From Flavonifractor sp052065355 (GTDB lineage Bacteria > Bacillota > Clostridia > Oscillospirales > Oscillospiraceae), in assembly GCF_052065355.1 (NCBI RefSeq), contig NZ_JBQHUF010000012.1:42005-106004 (forward strand): 64,000 bases of DNA, written 5' to 3'. This document shows positions 1-7,537 of this stretch, piece after piece (position 1 is the first letter of the stretch; every line of letters begins with the position of its first letter). The notes below the pieces were generated by a model, which worked only from the letters and a program-made list of their open reading frames with translations, did not search any database and was not told the origin of the DNA. A program made the position numbers and the translations under genes.

Positions 1-1
1 C

Positions 2-58
2 ACGGTGGAGCAGGGCATCCTCCTGGCCCTCCGGGCTTATCAGAAGTTTATGGCCTGA
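2..58 (+). CDS. C-terminal end of an unidentified protein (partial)
   Basis: An open frame enters from the left edge and ends at TGA 56-58. Only 18 residues are visible, ending in ALRAYQKFMA. This is too short to assign a family. It could be the last residues of a gene upstream of the sulfhydrylase, or a chance open frame. Confidence 0.4.
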   Translation, partial: TVEQGILLALRAYQKFMA

Positions 59-79
59 GGAAATCGGGAGCGCCTGCCC

Positions 80-109
80 TTGACAAGTTCCCGGGACCGG
101 GTGTAACAT
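80..109 (+). promoter_or_regulatory. Candidate sigma-70-type promoter for the sulfhydrylase gene
   Basis: A perfect TTGACA (80-85) is followed after 18 bp by TAACAT (104-109). An AGAAAGGA ribosome-binding site lies at about 134-141, ahead of the ATG at 154. No T-box or SAM riboswitch signature is visible in this short leader. Confidence 0.6.
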
Positions 110-153
110 ACTTCATTATGGCAAAGTAACGAGCAGAAAGGAAGAACCCGCCC

Positions 154-1437
154 ATGAGCCAGCATCGTATCAGTACCCAGTGTATCCATGCGGGCTATAC
201 CCCCGGCAACGGGGAGCCCCGCAACATTCCTATCGTCCAGTCCACTACCTTCCGCTACGCCACCGGCGAAGCCATGGGCGCCCTGTTTGACCTGGAGGCC
301 AGCGGTTATTTCTATACCCGCCTGCAGAACCCCACCAACGACCACGTGGCGGCCAAGATCTGTGCCCTGGAGGGAGGGACCGCCGCCATGCTCACCTCCT
401 CCGGTCAGGCAGCGTCCTTCTATGCCATCTTCAACATCGTTTCCTGCGGTGAGCATGTGGTTTGCTCTTCCTCCATCTACGGCGGCACCTATAACCTGTT
501 TGCCGTCACCATGAAGCGGATGGGCATCGACTTCACCTTCGTGGACCCCGACTGCTCCGAAGAGGAGCTGGAGGCGGCCTTCCGGCCCGAGACCCGTGCA
601 GTGTTTGGTGAGACCATCGCCAACCCGGCTCTGACGGTGCTGGATATCGAGAAGTTTGCCAAGGCTGCCCACGCCCACGGTGTGCCTCTGATCGTGGACA
701 ACACCTTTGCAACTCCGGTGAACTGCCGACCCTTTGAGTGGGGAGCCGATATCATTACCCACTCCACCACCAAGTACATGGACGGCCACGCCAACGCAGT
801 GGGGGGCGCCATTGTGGACTCTGGTAAGTTTGACTGGAACGCCCATGCCGACAAGTTCCCCGGTCTGACCACTCCTGACGAGAGCTACCACGGCATTACT
901 TACACCGAGCGCTTTGGCCTGGAGGGGGCCTACATCACCAAGGCCACCGCCCAGCTCATGCGGGACCTGGGTTCCATTCCCTCCCCGCAGAACTGCTACT
1001 ACCTGAATATCGGTCTGGAGACCCTGCCCCTGCGGATGGCACGCCACTGTGAGAACGGCCTGGCAGTGGCCAAATTCCTGAAGAACCACCCCAAGGTAGC
1101 CTGGGTGCGCTATCCCGGACTGGAAGGGGACCCCTACTACGAGCGGGCCATGAAGTACATGCCCAACGGCACCTGCGGCGTGGTGTCCTTCGGTGTGAAG
1201 GGCGGCCGTGAGGCGGCTTCCAAATTCATGGCAGGCCTGAAGCTGGCCTCCATCGCCACCCACGTGGCCGACGCCAAGACCTGCACCCTCCATCCCGCCT
1301 CCACCACCCACCGGCAGATGACCGACGAGGAGCTGGCGGCCGCCGGGGTATCCCCCGATCTGGTTCGCCTCAGCGTGGGTATCGAGGATATCAACGATAT
1401 CCTGGAGGATGTGGATCAGGCGTTGGCGGGGGTGTGA
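154..1437 (+). CDS. metY: O-acetylhomoserine sulfhydrylase (aminocarboxypropyltransferase)
   Basis: A PLP enzyme of the Cys/Met metabolism family. It would convert O-acetylhomoserine plus sulfide (or methanethiol) to homocysteine (or methionine) in the cytoplasm. The 427 residues match the long sulfhydrylase subgroup rather than the shorter cystathionine synthases/lyases of about 390. Visible are the N-terminal HAGYTPGNGEPRNIP and TTFRYATGE segments, the nucleotide-sugar-like Gly-rich SSGQAAS, the invariant DNTFATP, and the PLP-lysine motif THSTTKYMDGH. The C-terminal HPASTTHRQM and RLSVGIED signatures are intact. The gene has its own candidate promoter and ends 3 bp before the deacylase gene, so the two are probably cotranscribed. 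Substrate preference (acetyl versus succinyl homoserine) is inferred from subgroup resemblance only. Confidence 0.92.
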   Translation: MSQHRISTQCIHAGYTPGNGEPRNIPIVQSTTFRYATGEAMGALFDLEASGYFYTRLQNPTNDHVAAKICALEGGTAAMLTSSGQAASFYAIFNIVSCGEHVVCSSSIYGGTYNLFAVTMKRMGIDFTFVDPDCSEEELEAAFRPETRAVFGETIANPALTVLDIEKFAKAAHAHGVPLIVDNTFATPVNCRPFEWGADIITHSTTKYMDGHANAVGGAIVDSGKFDWNAHADKFPGLTTPDESYHGITYTERFGLEGAYITKATAQLMRDLGSIPSPQNCYYLNIGLETLPLRMARHCENGLAVAKFLKNHPKVAWVRYPGLEGDPYYERAMKYMPNGTCGVVSFGVKGGREAASKFMAGLKLASIATHVADAKTCTLHPASTTHRQMTDEELAAAGVSPDLVRLSVGIEDINDILEDVDQALAGV

Positions 1438-1440
1438 GCC

Positions 1441-1998
1441 ATGTATGTAGATCCTGAAGTTTATTCCGGCGCTCCGACGGAGGAGCGTGACCCCAATGAA
1501 ATGGCGGTGTACGCCTTTCTGGATAAGCTGGATATCTCCTACCTCCGGTGCGATCATGACTACGCCAACACCATGGAGGACTGCAAAGCGGTGGAGGCGG
1601 TGCTTGGTGTGCCCATTTGCAAGAACCTGCTGCTCACCAACCGGCAGCAGACCGACTTCTATCTGCTGATGATGCCGGGAGATAAGCCCTTCAAGACTAA
1701 GGATCTGACCAAGCAGCTGGGCTGTGCCCGGCTGTCCTTTGCCAGCCCCGAGCAGATGAAAGAGCTGCTGGGTGCGGCCCCCGGCTCAGCCAGTGCCTTT
1801 GAGCTGATGCACGATGGGGAAGGAAAGGTGCGCCTGGTGATAGACCGGGAGCTGCTGGCGGGAGAGTACATCAGCGGCCACCCCTGCTTTTCTACCTCCA
1901 CCATCCGCCTGAAACGGACGGATTTTCTGGAGCGGTTCCTGCCTGCGGTGGGGCATACGCCTGCCATAGTGGATCTGCCCTGGCCGGAGGCCGAGTAA
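1441..1998 (+). CDS. YbaK/ProX-type aminoacyl-tRNA deacylase (prolyl-tRNA editing domain protein)
   Basis: A 185-residue stand-alone editing domain of the YbaK/PrdX family. These proteins hydrolyse mischarged tRNA in trans (for example Ala-tRNAPro or Pro-tRNAAla). Support comes from the conserved KNLLLTN strand carrying the family lysine, the DKPFKTKDL segment, the late ISGHPC (the GxxxP-like substrate loop), and a length typical of ProX/PrdX. The ATG follows the sulfhydrylase stop by 3 bp, so translational coupling is likely. Which mischarged tRNA it corrects cannot be read from sequence. Confidence 0.82.
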   Translation: MYVDPEVYSGAPTEERDPNEMAVYAFLDKLDISYLRCDHDYANTMEDCKAVEAVLGVPICKNLLLTNRQQTDFYLLMMPGDKPFKTKDLTKQLGCARLSFASPEQMKELLGAAPGSASAFELMHDGEGKVRLVIDRELLAGEYISGHPCFSTSTIRLKRTDFLERFLPAVGHTPAIVDLPWPEAE

Positions 1999-2005
1999 AA
2001 AATGG

Positions 2006-2034
2006 TTGCATTTTCCCGATAACGGCGCTATAAT
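2006..2034 (+). promoter_or_regulatory. Promoter of the thiamine operon
   Basis: TTGCAT (2006-2011), a 17-bp spacer and a perfect TATAAT (2029-2034) lie just upstream of the TPP aptamer. This would start transcription about 10 nt before the riboswitch. Confidence 0.75.
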
Positions 2035-2051
2035 GCGTTATACAATTGAAA

Positions 2052-2138
2052 AAACGGGAGCTTGTGTTACAGGCTGAGAGTAAGGTATAACCTTAGACCG
2101 ATAACCTGATTTGGGTAATGCCAACGTAGGGAAAGATA
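2052..2138 (+). promoter_or_regulatory. TPP riboswitch (THI element) aptamer
   Basis: The aptamer carries the hallmark THI-box strings: ACGGGAGC at the 5' helix, GGCTGAGAG (about 2072-2080), a short variable hairpin, GACCGATAACCTGAT (about 2096-2110) and GGGTAATGCCAACGTAGGGAA (split across 2112-2132). These match the two TPP-contacting arms of the family. It sits directly upstream of the thiW-thiM-thiE-thiD-thiC operon and of an intrinsic terminator. Ligand-dependent termination (OFF with TPP) is the expected logic. Confidence 0.95.
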
Positions 2139-2154
2139 GAATTTCGCTTTGTCG

Positions 2155-2188
2155 CGGGGATTATCCAATGGGATAATCCCCGTTTTTT
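2155..2188 (+). terminator. Riboswitch-controlled intrinsic terminator
   Basis: A 12-bp perfect stem (CGGGGATTATCC 2155-2166 with GGATAATCCCCG 2171-2182) with an AATG loop is followed by six T. Its position between aptamer and thiW identifies it as the expression platform. Confidence 0.92.
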
Positions 2189-2226
2189 ATGCCTTAAGTT
2201 AGAGATTTTCCAGAAAAGAGTGTCCG

Positions 2227-2961
2227 ATGATGAACCATTCCAAAAAAGTATTCCGTATGGTGTTTCTGGCCATGATGGTGGCCATCGGCGTGGTGATTTC
2301 CCCCATCCTACGGGTGGAGGGTATGTGTCCCACCGCCCACCTCATCAATATCGTGTGTGCGGTGCTGATGGGTCCCTGGTACGCCCTGCTGTGCGCCACC
2401 CTCATCGGGATCATCCGCATGAGCATGATGGGCATACCGCCGCTGGCACTCACCGGCGCTGTGTTCGGCGCCTTTCTGTCCGGCGTGCTCTATCGGGCAT
2501 CCAAGGGAAAACTGATCTGCGCCGTTATCGGCGAGGTGTTGGGCACCGGCATCATCGGCGCTATTGTCTCCTATCCGGTGATGACCTTTCTGGTACATAA
2601 GGAGGGCCTGACCTGGCTGTTCTATGTGCCGTCCTTCCTGTGCGGCACCCTCATCGGCGGCTCGGTGGCTTTTGTGTTTCTGCGTCAGCTGGCCCGGGCC
2701 GGGGTCCTGCCCCGGTTTCAGCGGATGCTTTCCGACCAGAGCTTTGAGGAGGGGAGCAGTGTCCTGTCCAATGCCGCCGCTATCGCCGCTCTGGGCGTGA
2801 TCGGATATCTGCTGATTAAGATCCTTACCGGCATGGTCTTCCGGACCGCAGATCCCCTGTGGAACTGGGCGGCCTGGGGTGTGATCGCTCTTTTCCTGAT
2901 CGCCGCACTGGTCTATTTCCTGGTCCATCGCTCCGGAAAGAGGGTGGAAGTCCATGAGTGA
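2227..2961 (+). CDS. thiW: ThiW-type ECF transporter S component (thiazole precursor uptake)
   Basis: A 244-residue integral membrane protein with about six hydrophobic segments. It begins with a charged MMNHSKKVFR followed by a long hydrophobic helix, and contains RVEGMCPTAHLIN and IGIIRMSMMGIPPLALTG, segments typical of ThiW. ThiW is the substrate-binding S component that imports hydroxyethylthiazole, using a shared EcfA/A'/T module encoded elsewhere. Its position as first gene of a TPP-riboswitch operon, directly before thiM, supports this. The ribosome-binding site is weak (AGAAAAGAGTG). ATG 2227 and 2230 are both possible starts. The end overlaps the thiM start by 8 bp. Confidence 0.88.
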   Translation: MMNHSKKVFRMVFLAMMVAIGVVISPILRVEGMCPTAHLINIVCAVLMGPWYALLCATLIGIIRMSMMGIPPLALTGAVFGAFLSGVLYRASKGKLICAVIGEVLGTGIIGAIVSYPVMTFLVHKEGLTWLFYVPSFLCGTLIGGSVAFVFLRQLARAGVLPRFQRMLSDQSFEEGSSVLSNAAAIAALGVIGYLLIKILTGMVFRTADPLWNWAAWGVIALFLIAALVYFLVHRSGKRVEVHE

Positions 2962-3766
2962 ATCCATTTTTTCTATGCTCCGCACTCTGCGGGAAGAAGC
3001 ACCGCTGATCCATGCCATCACCAATCCCATCTCCATTACCCAGTGTGCCAATGCCGTGCTGGCCCTGGGCGCCCGGCCCATTATGGCAGAGCATCCACAG
3101 GAGGTGGAGGAGATCACCGCCACGGCGGCGGCCCTGCTGCTCAACCTGGGCAACATCACCGACGTGCGGATGGAGGCCATGAGACGTTCCGCCGGGGCGG
3201 CCCGGGAAGCAGGCGTTCCGGTGGTTTTGGATGCGGTGGGAGTAGCCTGCTCCCGTCTGCGCAGGGACTATGCTCAGCAGCTGCTGGAGCAATTTCCACC
3301 TGCGGTGCTCAAGGGCAATTACGCCGAGATCCTGGCCCTGGTCCGGCCGGACTACACCGCCTCCGGTGTGGATGGGGATAAATCCCTTACCCCGGCGGCG
3401 GTGGCCAAAGCGGCCGGAGAAGTGGCTCGCCGCTATGGCTGCGTAGTCCTGGCCAGCGGAGAGACAGACCTGGTGACCGACGGAACGGGGGTCACAGCCA
3501 TTCATAACGGAACACCCCAGTTGGGATGGGTCACCGGGACAGGCTGTATGTTGGGGGCGCTGTGCGCCTGTTTTCTGGCCGCTGCCTCCCCCCTGGAGGC
3601 GGCAAAGACGGCCTGCATCGCCATGGGTGTGGCCGGAGAACTGGCAGCCACGCCAAAGGGAAACGGTACGTTTTTAATGAATTTGATAGACCGGCTTTCC
3701 ACGCTGGATGGAGAGACCATCCAAGCCAATGCACGTATGGAGGCGTTTTGTGATGAAGAAGCTTGA
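2954..3766 (+). CDS. thiM: Hydroxyethylthiazole kinase
   Basis: ThiM phosphorylates 4-methyl-5-(2-hydroxyethyl)thiazole for salvage into thiamine phosphate. The 270 residues are the usual size. Diagnostic strings are the N-terminal HAITNPISITQCAN, the active-site region LGNITDVRMEAM, and the ribokinase-fold GTGCMLGAL near residue 195, carrying the catalytic Cys/Gly loop. The start overlaps the end of thiW and the end overlaps thiE by 14 bp, which indicates tight coupling. Together with ThiW it forms a thiazole-salvage branch. Confidence 0.95.
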   Translation: MSESIFSMLRTLREEAPLIHAITNPISITQCANAVLALGARPIMAEHPQEVEEITATAAALLLNLGNITDVRMEAMRRSAGAAREAGVPVVLDAVGVACSRLRRDYAQQLLEQFPPAVLKGNYAEILALVRPDYTASGVDGDKSLTPAAVAKAAGEVARRYGCVVLASGETDLVTDGTGVTAIHNGTPQLGWVTGTGCMLGALCACFLAAASPLEAAKTACIAMGVAGELAATPKGNGTFLMNLIDRLSTLDGETIQANARMEAFCDEEA

Positions 3767-4385
3767 CACCACGTTGTACCTGGTGACCGACAGTACCGGC
3801 CTCTCCGAGGCGGAGTTTCTCGCCAAAGTAGAGCAGGCCCTTCAGGGGGGCGTGACCTTCCTGCAGCTCCGGGAGAAGGAGCGCTCCACCCGGGAGTACA
3901 TCCATCTGGCCCAACAGGTCCATGCCATCGCCAGGCGCTATCAGGTACCGCTGGTGGTAGACGACCGGGTGGATGTAGCACTGGCGGCAGAGGTGGATGG
4001 GGTCCATGTGGGCCAGTCCGATATGCCCGTGTGGCAGGCCAGAAAAATCCTGGGACCGGACAAGATCGTAGGAGCCACCGCTAAGACTGTCCCACAAGCC
4101 TTGGAGGCTCTGGAGCAGGGGGCTGATTACCTGGGAGTGGGCGCTATCTATCCCACCACTACCAAGGTGGTCACAGTTATCACCTCCACAGACACGCTGG
4201 GGGAGATCTGCAAAGCGGTGCCTATTCCGGTCAACGCCATCGGCGGCCTGAATCAGGATAACCTGGGGGTGCTGAAGGGTATTCCCATCCAGGGCATCTG
4301 TGTGGTTTCCGCCATCATGAAGTCGGCCGATCCCAAGGCCGCGGCGGAGGGACTGCGGCAGGCCTTTGACGCACTGAGAAACTAA
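3753..4385 (+). CDS. thiE: Thiamine-phosphate synthase
   Basis: ThiE joins HMP-pyrophosphate and thiazole phosphate to give thiamine phosphate. The 210-residue TIM barrel shows VTFLQLREKERSTRE (pyrophosphate/HMP loop), VDDRVDVALAAEVDGVHVGQ and LGVGAIYPTTTK (phosphate-binding). The chosen ATG (3753) lies inside the end of thiM and gives the canonical MKKLDTTLYLVTD N-terminus; longer upstream readings only translate thiM sequence out of frame. Product and role are secure. Confidence 0.95.
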   Translation: MKKLDTTLYLVTDSTGLSEAEFLAKVEQALQGGVTFLQLREKERSTREYIHLAQQVHAIARRYQVPLVVDDRVDVALAAEVDGVHVGQSDMPVWQARKILGPDKIVGATAKTVPQALEALEQGADYLGVGAIYPTTTKVVTVITSTDTLGEICKAVPIPVNAIGGLNQDNLGVLKGIPIQGICVVSAIMKSADPKAAAEGLRQAFDALRN

Positions 4386-4466
4386 AGTGTATCCAGCGGC
4401 ACATTGGGGGCACCACCTTATGCCGCTTAACAAAACAATGCTGAATATCAAAAGGAGGCATACTAC

Positions 4467-5279
4467 GTGAAAACAGCATTGACCATTGCAGGCAGCGACT
4501 GCAGCGGAGGCGCCGGCATTCAGGCTGATCTGAAAACCATGACCATGAACGGGGTCTACGGCATGAGCGCCATTACAGCGCTGACGGCCCAGAATACCAC
4601 CGGCGTCACTGGAATTATGGAGGTTTCGCCCGATTTTCTCCGGCAGCAGCTGGATATGATCTTTTCGGACATCCGGCCCGATGCGGTGAAGATCGGTATG
4701 GTGTCCAGCGGGGCGCTCATTGAGGTCATCGCCCAGGCTTTGGCAGACTGGCGGGTGGAGCGGATCGTGGTGGATCCGGTCATGGTGGCCACCAGCGGCT
4801 CGGCCCTGATGGAGACGGAGGCCGTCACTGTCCTGAAAGCCAAGCTGCTGCCTATGGCTGCCCTGGTCACGCCCAACATCCCGGAGGCGGAGGTGCTTTC
4901 GGGGCAGACTATCCGCAGCCAGAGTGACATGGAGGCAGCGGCCAAAGCCATTTCCGAGGCCCACGGCTGCGCGGTTCTGGTGAAAGGCGGTCACAGCGTC
5001 AGCGACGCCGACGATCTGCTGTACGCCGGTGGTCAGGCCAGGTGGTTCCCGGGGAAGCGGATCGACAATCCCAACACTCATGGAACCGGCTGCACTCTGT
5101 CCTCTGCCATTGCGGCCAATCTGGCCAAGGGATTCTCCCTGGAGGCGTCTATCCAGAGAGCCAAGGAGTACATCTCCGGTGCCCTGGCGGCCATGCTGGA
5201 TTTGGGGAAGGGTAGCGGACCGATGGCCCACAATTTTGCTTTGAACGGCTATTTTGCCGAAGAAAACAGATTAGTCTGA
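4467..5279 (+). CDS. thiD: Hydroxymethylpyrimidine/phosphomethylpyrimidine kinase
   Basis: ThiD carries out both phosphorylations of HMP to HMP-pyrophosphate. The 270 residues contain the family signature GSDCSGGAGIQADLKTM at the N-terminus, DPVMVATSGS, the anion-hole segment NTHGTGCTLSSAIAAN, and VLVKGGH. The start is GTG (4467) behind an AAAGGAGG ribosome-binding site at 4451-4458. The 81-bp gap after thiE holds no clear terminator, so it should remain in the TPP-controlled operon. Confidence 0.95.
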   Translation: MKTALTIAGSDCSGGAGIQADLKTMTMNGVYGMSAITALTAQNTTGVTGIMEVSPDFLRQQLDMIFSDIRPDAVKIGMVSSGALIEVIAQALADWRVERIVVDPVMVATSGSALMETEAVTVLKAKLLPMAALVTPNIPEAEVLSGQTIRSQSDMEAAAKAISEAHGCAVLVKGGHSVSDADDLLYAGGQARWFPGKRIDNPNTHGTGCTLSSAIAANLAKGFSLEASIQRAKEYISGALAAMLDLGKGSGPMAHNFALNGYFAEENRLV

Positions 5280-5294
5280 AAGGAAAGAAGAACC

Positions 5295-6599
5295 ATGAGA
5301 AATTATGCCACACAGATGGAAGCGGCCAGAAAGGGCATCATCACTCCTGAGATGAAGGCGGTGGCCGCCAAGGAATACCGTACCGAGGAGGAGATCCGGG
5401 ACCTGGTGGCCAGAGGTCAGGTGGCCATCTGCGCCAACAAGCTGCACACTTGCCTGGACCCCAACGGCGTCGGCTCCATGCTGCGCACCAAGATCAACGT
5501 GAACCTGGGCGTGTCCCGGGACTGCAAGGACTATGACGTGGAGATGGAGAAGGTGATGGCTGCCGTTCATATGGGCGCGGAGGCCATCATGGATCTGTCC
5601 TCCCACGGCAACACCCAGCCGTTTCGCCAGAAGCTGATCCGGGAGTGTCCCGCTATGATCGGAACCGTGCCCGTCTATGACAGCGTGATCCACTATCAGC
5701 GGGACCTGGCTACCCTGACGGCCCAGGACTTCATTGACGTGATTCGGCTCCATGCCCAGGACGGTGTGGATTTTGTTACCCTCCACTGCGGCATTACCCG
5801 CAAGACCATTGACCAGATCAAAACCCATAAGCGGAAGATGAACATCGTCTCCCGCGGCGGTTCCCTGGTCTTTGCCTGGATGAGCATGACGGGGGAGGAG
5901 AATCCCTTCTACGAGTATTTTGACCAGATCCTGGACATCTGCCGGGAGTACGACGTGACCATCTCCCTGGGTGATGCCTGCCGTCCCGGCTGCCTGGCCG
6001 ACGGCAGCGACGTGTGCCAGATCGAGGAGCTGGTGCGCCTGGGCGAGCTGACCAAACGTGCCTGGGCCAAGGACGTGCAGGTGATGGTGGAGGGTCCCGG
6101 CCATATGCCCATGGACCAGATCGAAGCCAATATGAAGCTGCAGCAGACTATCTGCATGGGCGCGCCCTTCTATGTGCTGGGTCCCATTGTTACGGATATC
6201 GCTCCGGGCTACGACCATATCACCTCTGCCATCGGCGGGGCTATCGCGGCTGCCTCCGGTGCGGCTTTTCTGTGTTATGTGACTCCGGCGGAGCATCTGG
6301 CGCTGCCCAATGTGGAGGATGTGAAGCAGGGTATCGTGGCCTCTAAGATTGCGGCTCACGCGGCGGATATTGCCAAAAAGATTCCCCATGCCCGGGATCT
6401 GGACGACGCCATGGCTGACGCCCGTCGGACCTTCGACTGGGAGAAGCAGTGGGAGTGCTCCATCGACCCGGAGACGGCCAAGGCTATCCGGGCAGACCGG
6501 GCTCCGGAGCATGAGGACAGCTGCTCCATGTGCGGAAAGTTCTGTGCCGTGCGCAGCATGAATAAAGCCCTCAGTGGTGAATACATCGACATTCTGTAA
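5295..6599 (+). CDS. thiC: Phosphomethylpyrimidine synthase ThiC (radical SAM)
   Basis: ThiC rearranges aminoimidazole ribotide to HMP phosphate. The protein is 434 residues, the short anaerobe-type ThiC without the N-terminal extension. Seen are the substrate-binding VGSMLRTKINVNLGVS, EAIMDLSSHGNT, SRGGSLVFAWM, EGPGHMP and the C-terminal non-canonical cluster motif CSMCGKFC (Cys-x2-Cys-x4-Cys). The last gene of the thi operon, it is followed by a strong terminator. No thiazole synthase genes (thiG, thiH, thiS, thiF) are present in the operon. Confidence 0.97.
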   Translation: MRNYATQMEAARKGIITPEMKAVAAKEYRTEEEIRDLVARGQVAICANKLHTCLDPNGVGSMLRTKINVNLGVSRDCKDYDVEMEKVMAAVHMGAEAIMDLSSHGNTQPFRQKLIRECPAMIGTVPVYDSVIHYQRDLATLTAQDFIDVIRLHAQDGVDFVTLHCGITRKTIDQIKTHKRKMNIVSRGGSLVFAWMSMTGEENPFYEYFDQILDICREYDVTISLGDACRPGCLADGSDVCQIEELVRLGELTKRAWAKDVQVMVEGPGHMPMDQIEANMKLQQTICMGAPFYVLGPIVTDIAPGYDHITSAIGGAIAAASGAAFLCYVTPAEHLALPNVEDVKQGIVASKIAAHAADIAKKIPHARDLDDAMADARRTFDWEKQWECSIDPETAKAIRADRAPEHEDSCSMCGKFCAVRSMNKALSGEYIDIL

Positions 6600-6608
6600 A
6601 TAGACGGT

Positions 6609-6640
6609 AAAAAGGACACGACGCAAGTCGTGTCCTTTTT
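6609..6640 (+). terminator. Intrinsic terminator of the thi operon
   Basis: AAAAGGACACGAC and GTCGTGTCCTTTT pair around a GCAA tetraloop, followed by a T run, 10 bp after the thiC stop. Confidence 0.93.
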
Positions 6641-6685
6641 AAATCGGTGAATGGGCATGAGAAAACTGGATACTCTGAAAAAGTA

Positions 6686-6919
6686 TTAGCAGGGGATAAA
6701 ATGATATGATCCAATTCTGTGCCCTGTTTCATCCTGTTGAATAATGTTAAAGAATTGCATATTTGAAAGTGTAATTTGGAACTCGTTGCTGTGCCCTATT
6801 TCGTCAGAACCCGTATAAAAAACTGTGACAGCTTCGATCTCCCCATTAATATCAAACATTAGAAGTAAAAATACAAAAGTGACGATAAGAACTGTGGCGA
6901 TCACCAAAAAGAAGGACAC
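6686..6919 (-). CDS. Possible small membrane protein, unrecognised
   Basis: A 77-residue leftward frame starting at GTG 6919. It has a hydrophobic first third (residues 2-21) and then a soluble part around AVTVFYTGSDEIGHSNEF. I do not recognise the family. Two points argue against it: the start lies inside the terminator hairpin of the tRNA operon, and no Shine-Dalgarno site is visible. It sits in an AT-richer 300-bp stretch between the thi and tRNA terminators. That stretch may be a remnant of DNA acquired next to the tRNA cluster. Otherwise I see nothing in 6641-6902. Confidence 0.25.
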   Translation of the reverse strand: MSFFLVIATVLIVTFVFLLLMFDINGEIEAVTVFYTGSDEIGHSNEFQITLSNMQFFNIIQQDETGHRIGSYHFIPC

Positions 6920-6942
6920 GCCTAAGCGTGTCCTTCTTTTTG
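6903..6942 (-). terminator. Terminator of the leftward tRNA operon
   Basis: A long perfect inverted repeat, AAGAAGGACACGC with GCGTGTCCTTCTT around a TTAG-type loop, followed on the minus strand by TTTTTGG. It lies immediately after the tRNA-Lys 3' end, whose CCA is encoded at 6941-6943. Confidence 0.88.
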
Positions 6943-7016
6943 GTGACCCGTCGGGGATTCGAACCCCGGACCCACTGCTTAAAAGGCAGTTGCTCTGCCG
7001 ACTGAGCTAACGAGTC
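6941..7016 (-). tRNA. tRNA-Lys (UUU)
   Basis: A 76-nt cloverleaf including encoded CCA. The acceptor arms GACTCGT/ACGGGTC pair. The anticodon loop reads CTTTTAA (anticodon TTT), and the T arm is GGGGTTCGAATCCCC. Confidence 0.95.
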
Positions 7017-7019
7017 ATA

Positions 7020-7094
7020 TGGCTGGGATGGCTGGGCTCGAACCAGCGAATGCGGGAGTCAAAGTCCCGTGCCTTACCACTTGGCTACACCCCA
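7020..7094 (-). tRNA. tRNA-Gln (UUG)
   Basis: A 75-nt cloverleaf with encoded CCA. The acceptor arms TGGGGTG/CATCCCA pair with one G-T. The anticodon loop CTTTGAC gives anticodon TTG. Confidence 0.94.
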
Positions 7095-7104
7095 ATCTCG
7101 CTGG

Positions 7105-7141
7105 TAAAAAGCAAAGGGCCGGAGCGGACGCTCCGGCCCTT
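7105..7141 (-). terminator. Hairpin between tRNA-His and tRNA-Gln (partial terminator)
   Basis: Reading leftward, AAGGGCCGGAGCG pairs with CGCTCCGGCCCTT and is followed by TGCTTTTT. It has the form of an intrinsic terminator but lies inside the tRNA operon. No separate promoter fits in the roughly 10 bp before tRNA-Gln. It may attenuate the last two tRNAs or mark a processing site. Confidence 0.7.
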
Positions 7142-7157
7142 CCGCCTTGAGTCTTTA

Positions 7158-7233
7158 TGGGGTGGGTGACGGGACTCGAACCCGCGACACTCGGAACCAC
7201 AATCCGATGCTCTACCAACTGAACTACACCCAC
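7158..7233 (-). tRNA. tRNA-His (GUG)
   Basis: A 76-nt cloverleaf with encoded CCA. The acceptor arms GTGGGTG/CACCCAC pair, and the anticodon loop ATTGTGGTT gives GTG. Confidence 0.94.
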
Positions 7234-7253
7234 CATAGGGAAATTGCGGGAAC

Positions 7254-7330
<77 letters not shown>

Positions 7331-7333
7331 GTA

Positions 7334-7407
7334 TGGAGCGGGTGATGGGAATCGAACCCACGCGACCAGCTTGGAAGGCTGGGATTCTACCATTGAACTA
7401 CACCCGC
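7334..7407 (-). tRNA. tRNA-Gly (UCC)
   Basis: A 74-nt cloverleaf with encoded CCA. The acceptor arms GCGGGTG/CACCCGC pair, and the anticodon loop CTTCCAA gives TCC. It is the first tRNA of the leftward operon. Confidence 0.94.
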
Positions 7408-7441
7408 ATGGGCGCTGAACCTAAAGCATGTCAGCCAGGAT

Positions 7442-7470
7442 ATAATAGCATATCGAAGCGAGAATGTCAA
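7442..7470 (-). promoter_or_regulatory. Promoter of the tRNA operon
   Basis: On the minus strand a perfect TTGACA (7465-7470), a 17-bp spacer and TATTAT (7442-7447) lie 35 bp upstream of tRNA-Gly. Confidence 0.88.
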
Positions 7471-7496
7471 TGTTTTTTTCTTCAGAGAATATAATT

Positions 7497-7532
7497 TTTC
7501 CATGCCCGCCATATTGTTGGCGGGCATGGAAA
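7497..7532 (-). terminator. Stem-loop after the ABC transporter operon
   Basis: TTTCCATGCCCGCC and GGCGGGCATGGAAA form a 14-bp stem, 6 bp past the ATPase stop. There is no clean U tract on the minus strand, so efficiency as a terminator is uncertain. It still separates the transporter from the tRNA promoter. Confidence 0.5.
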
Positions 7533-7537
7533 GCAAG

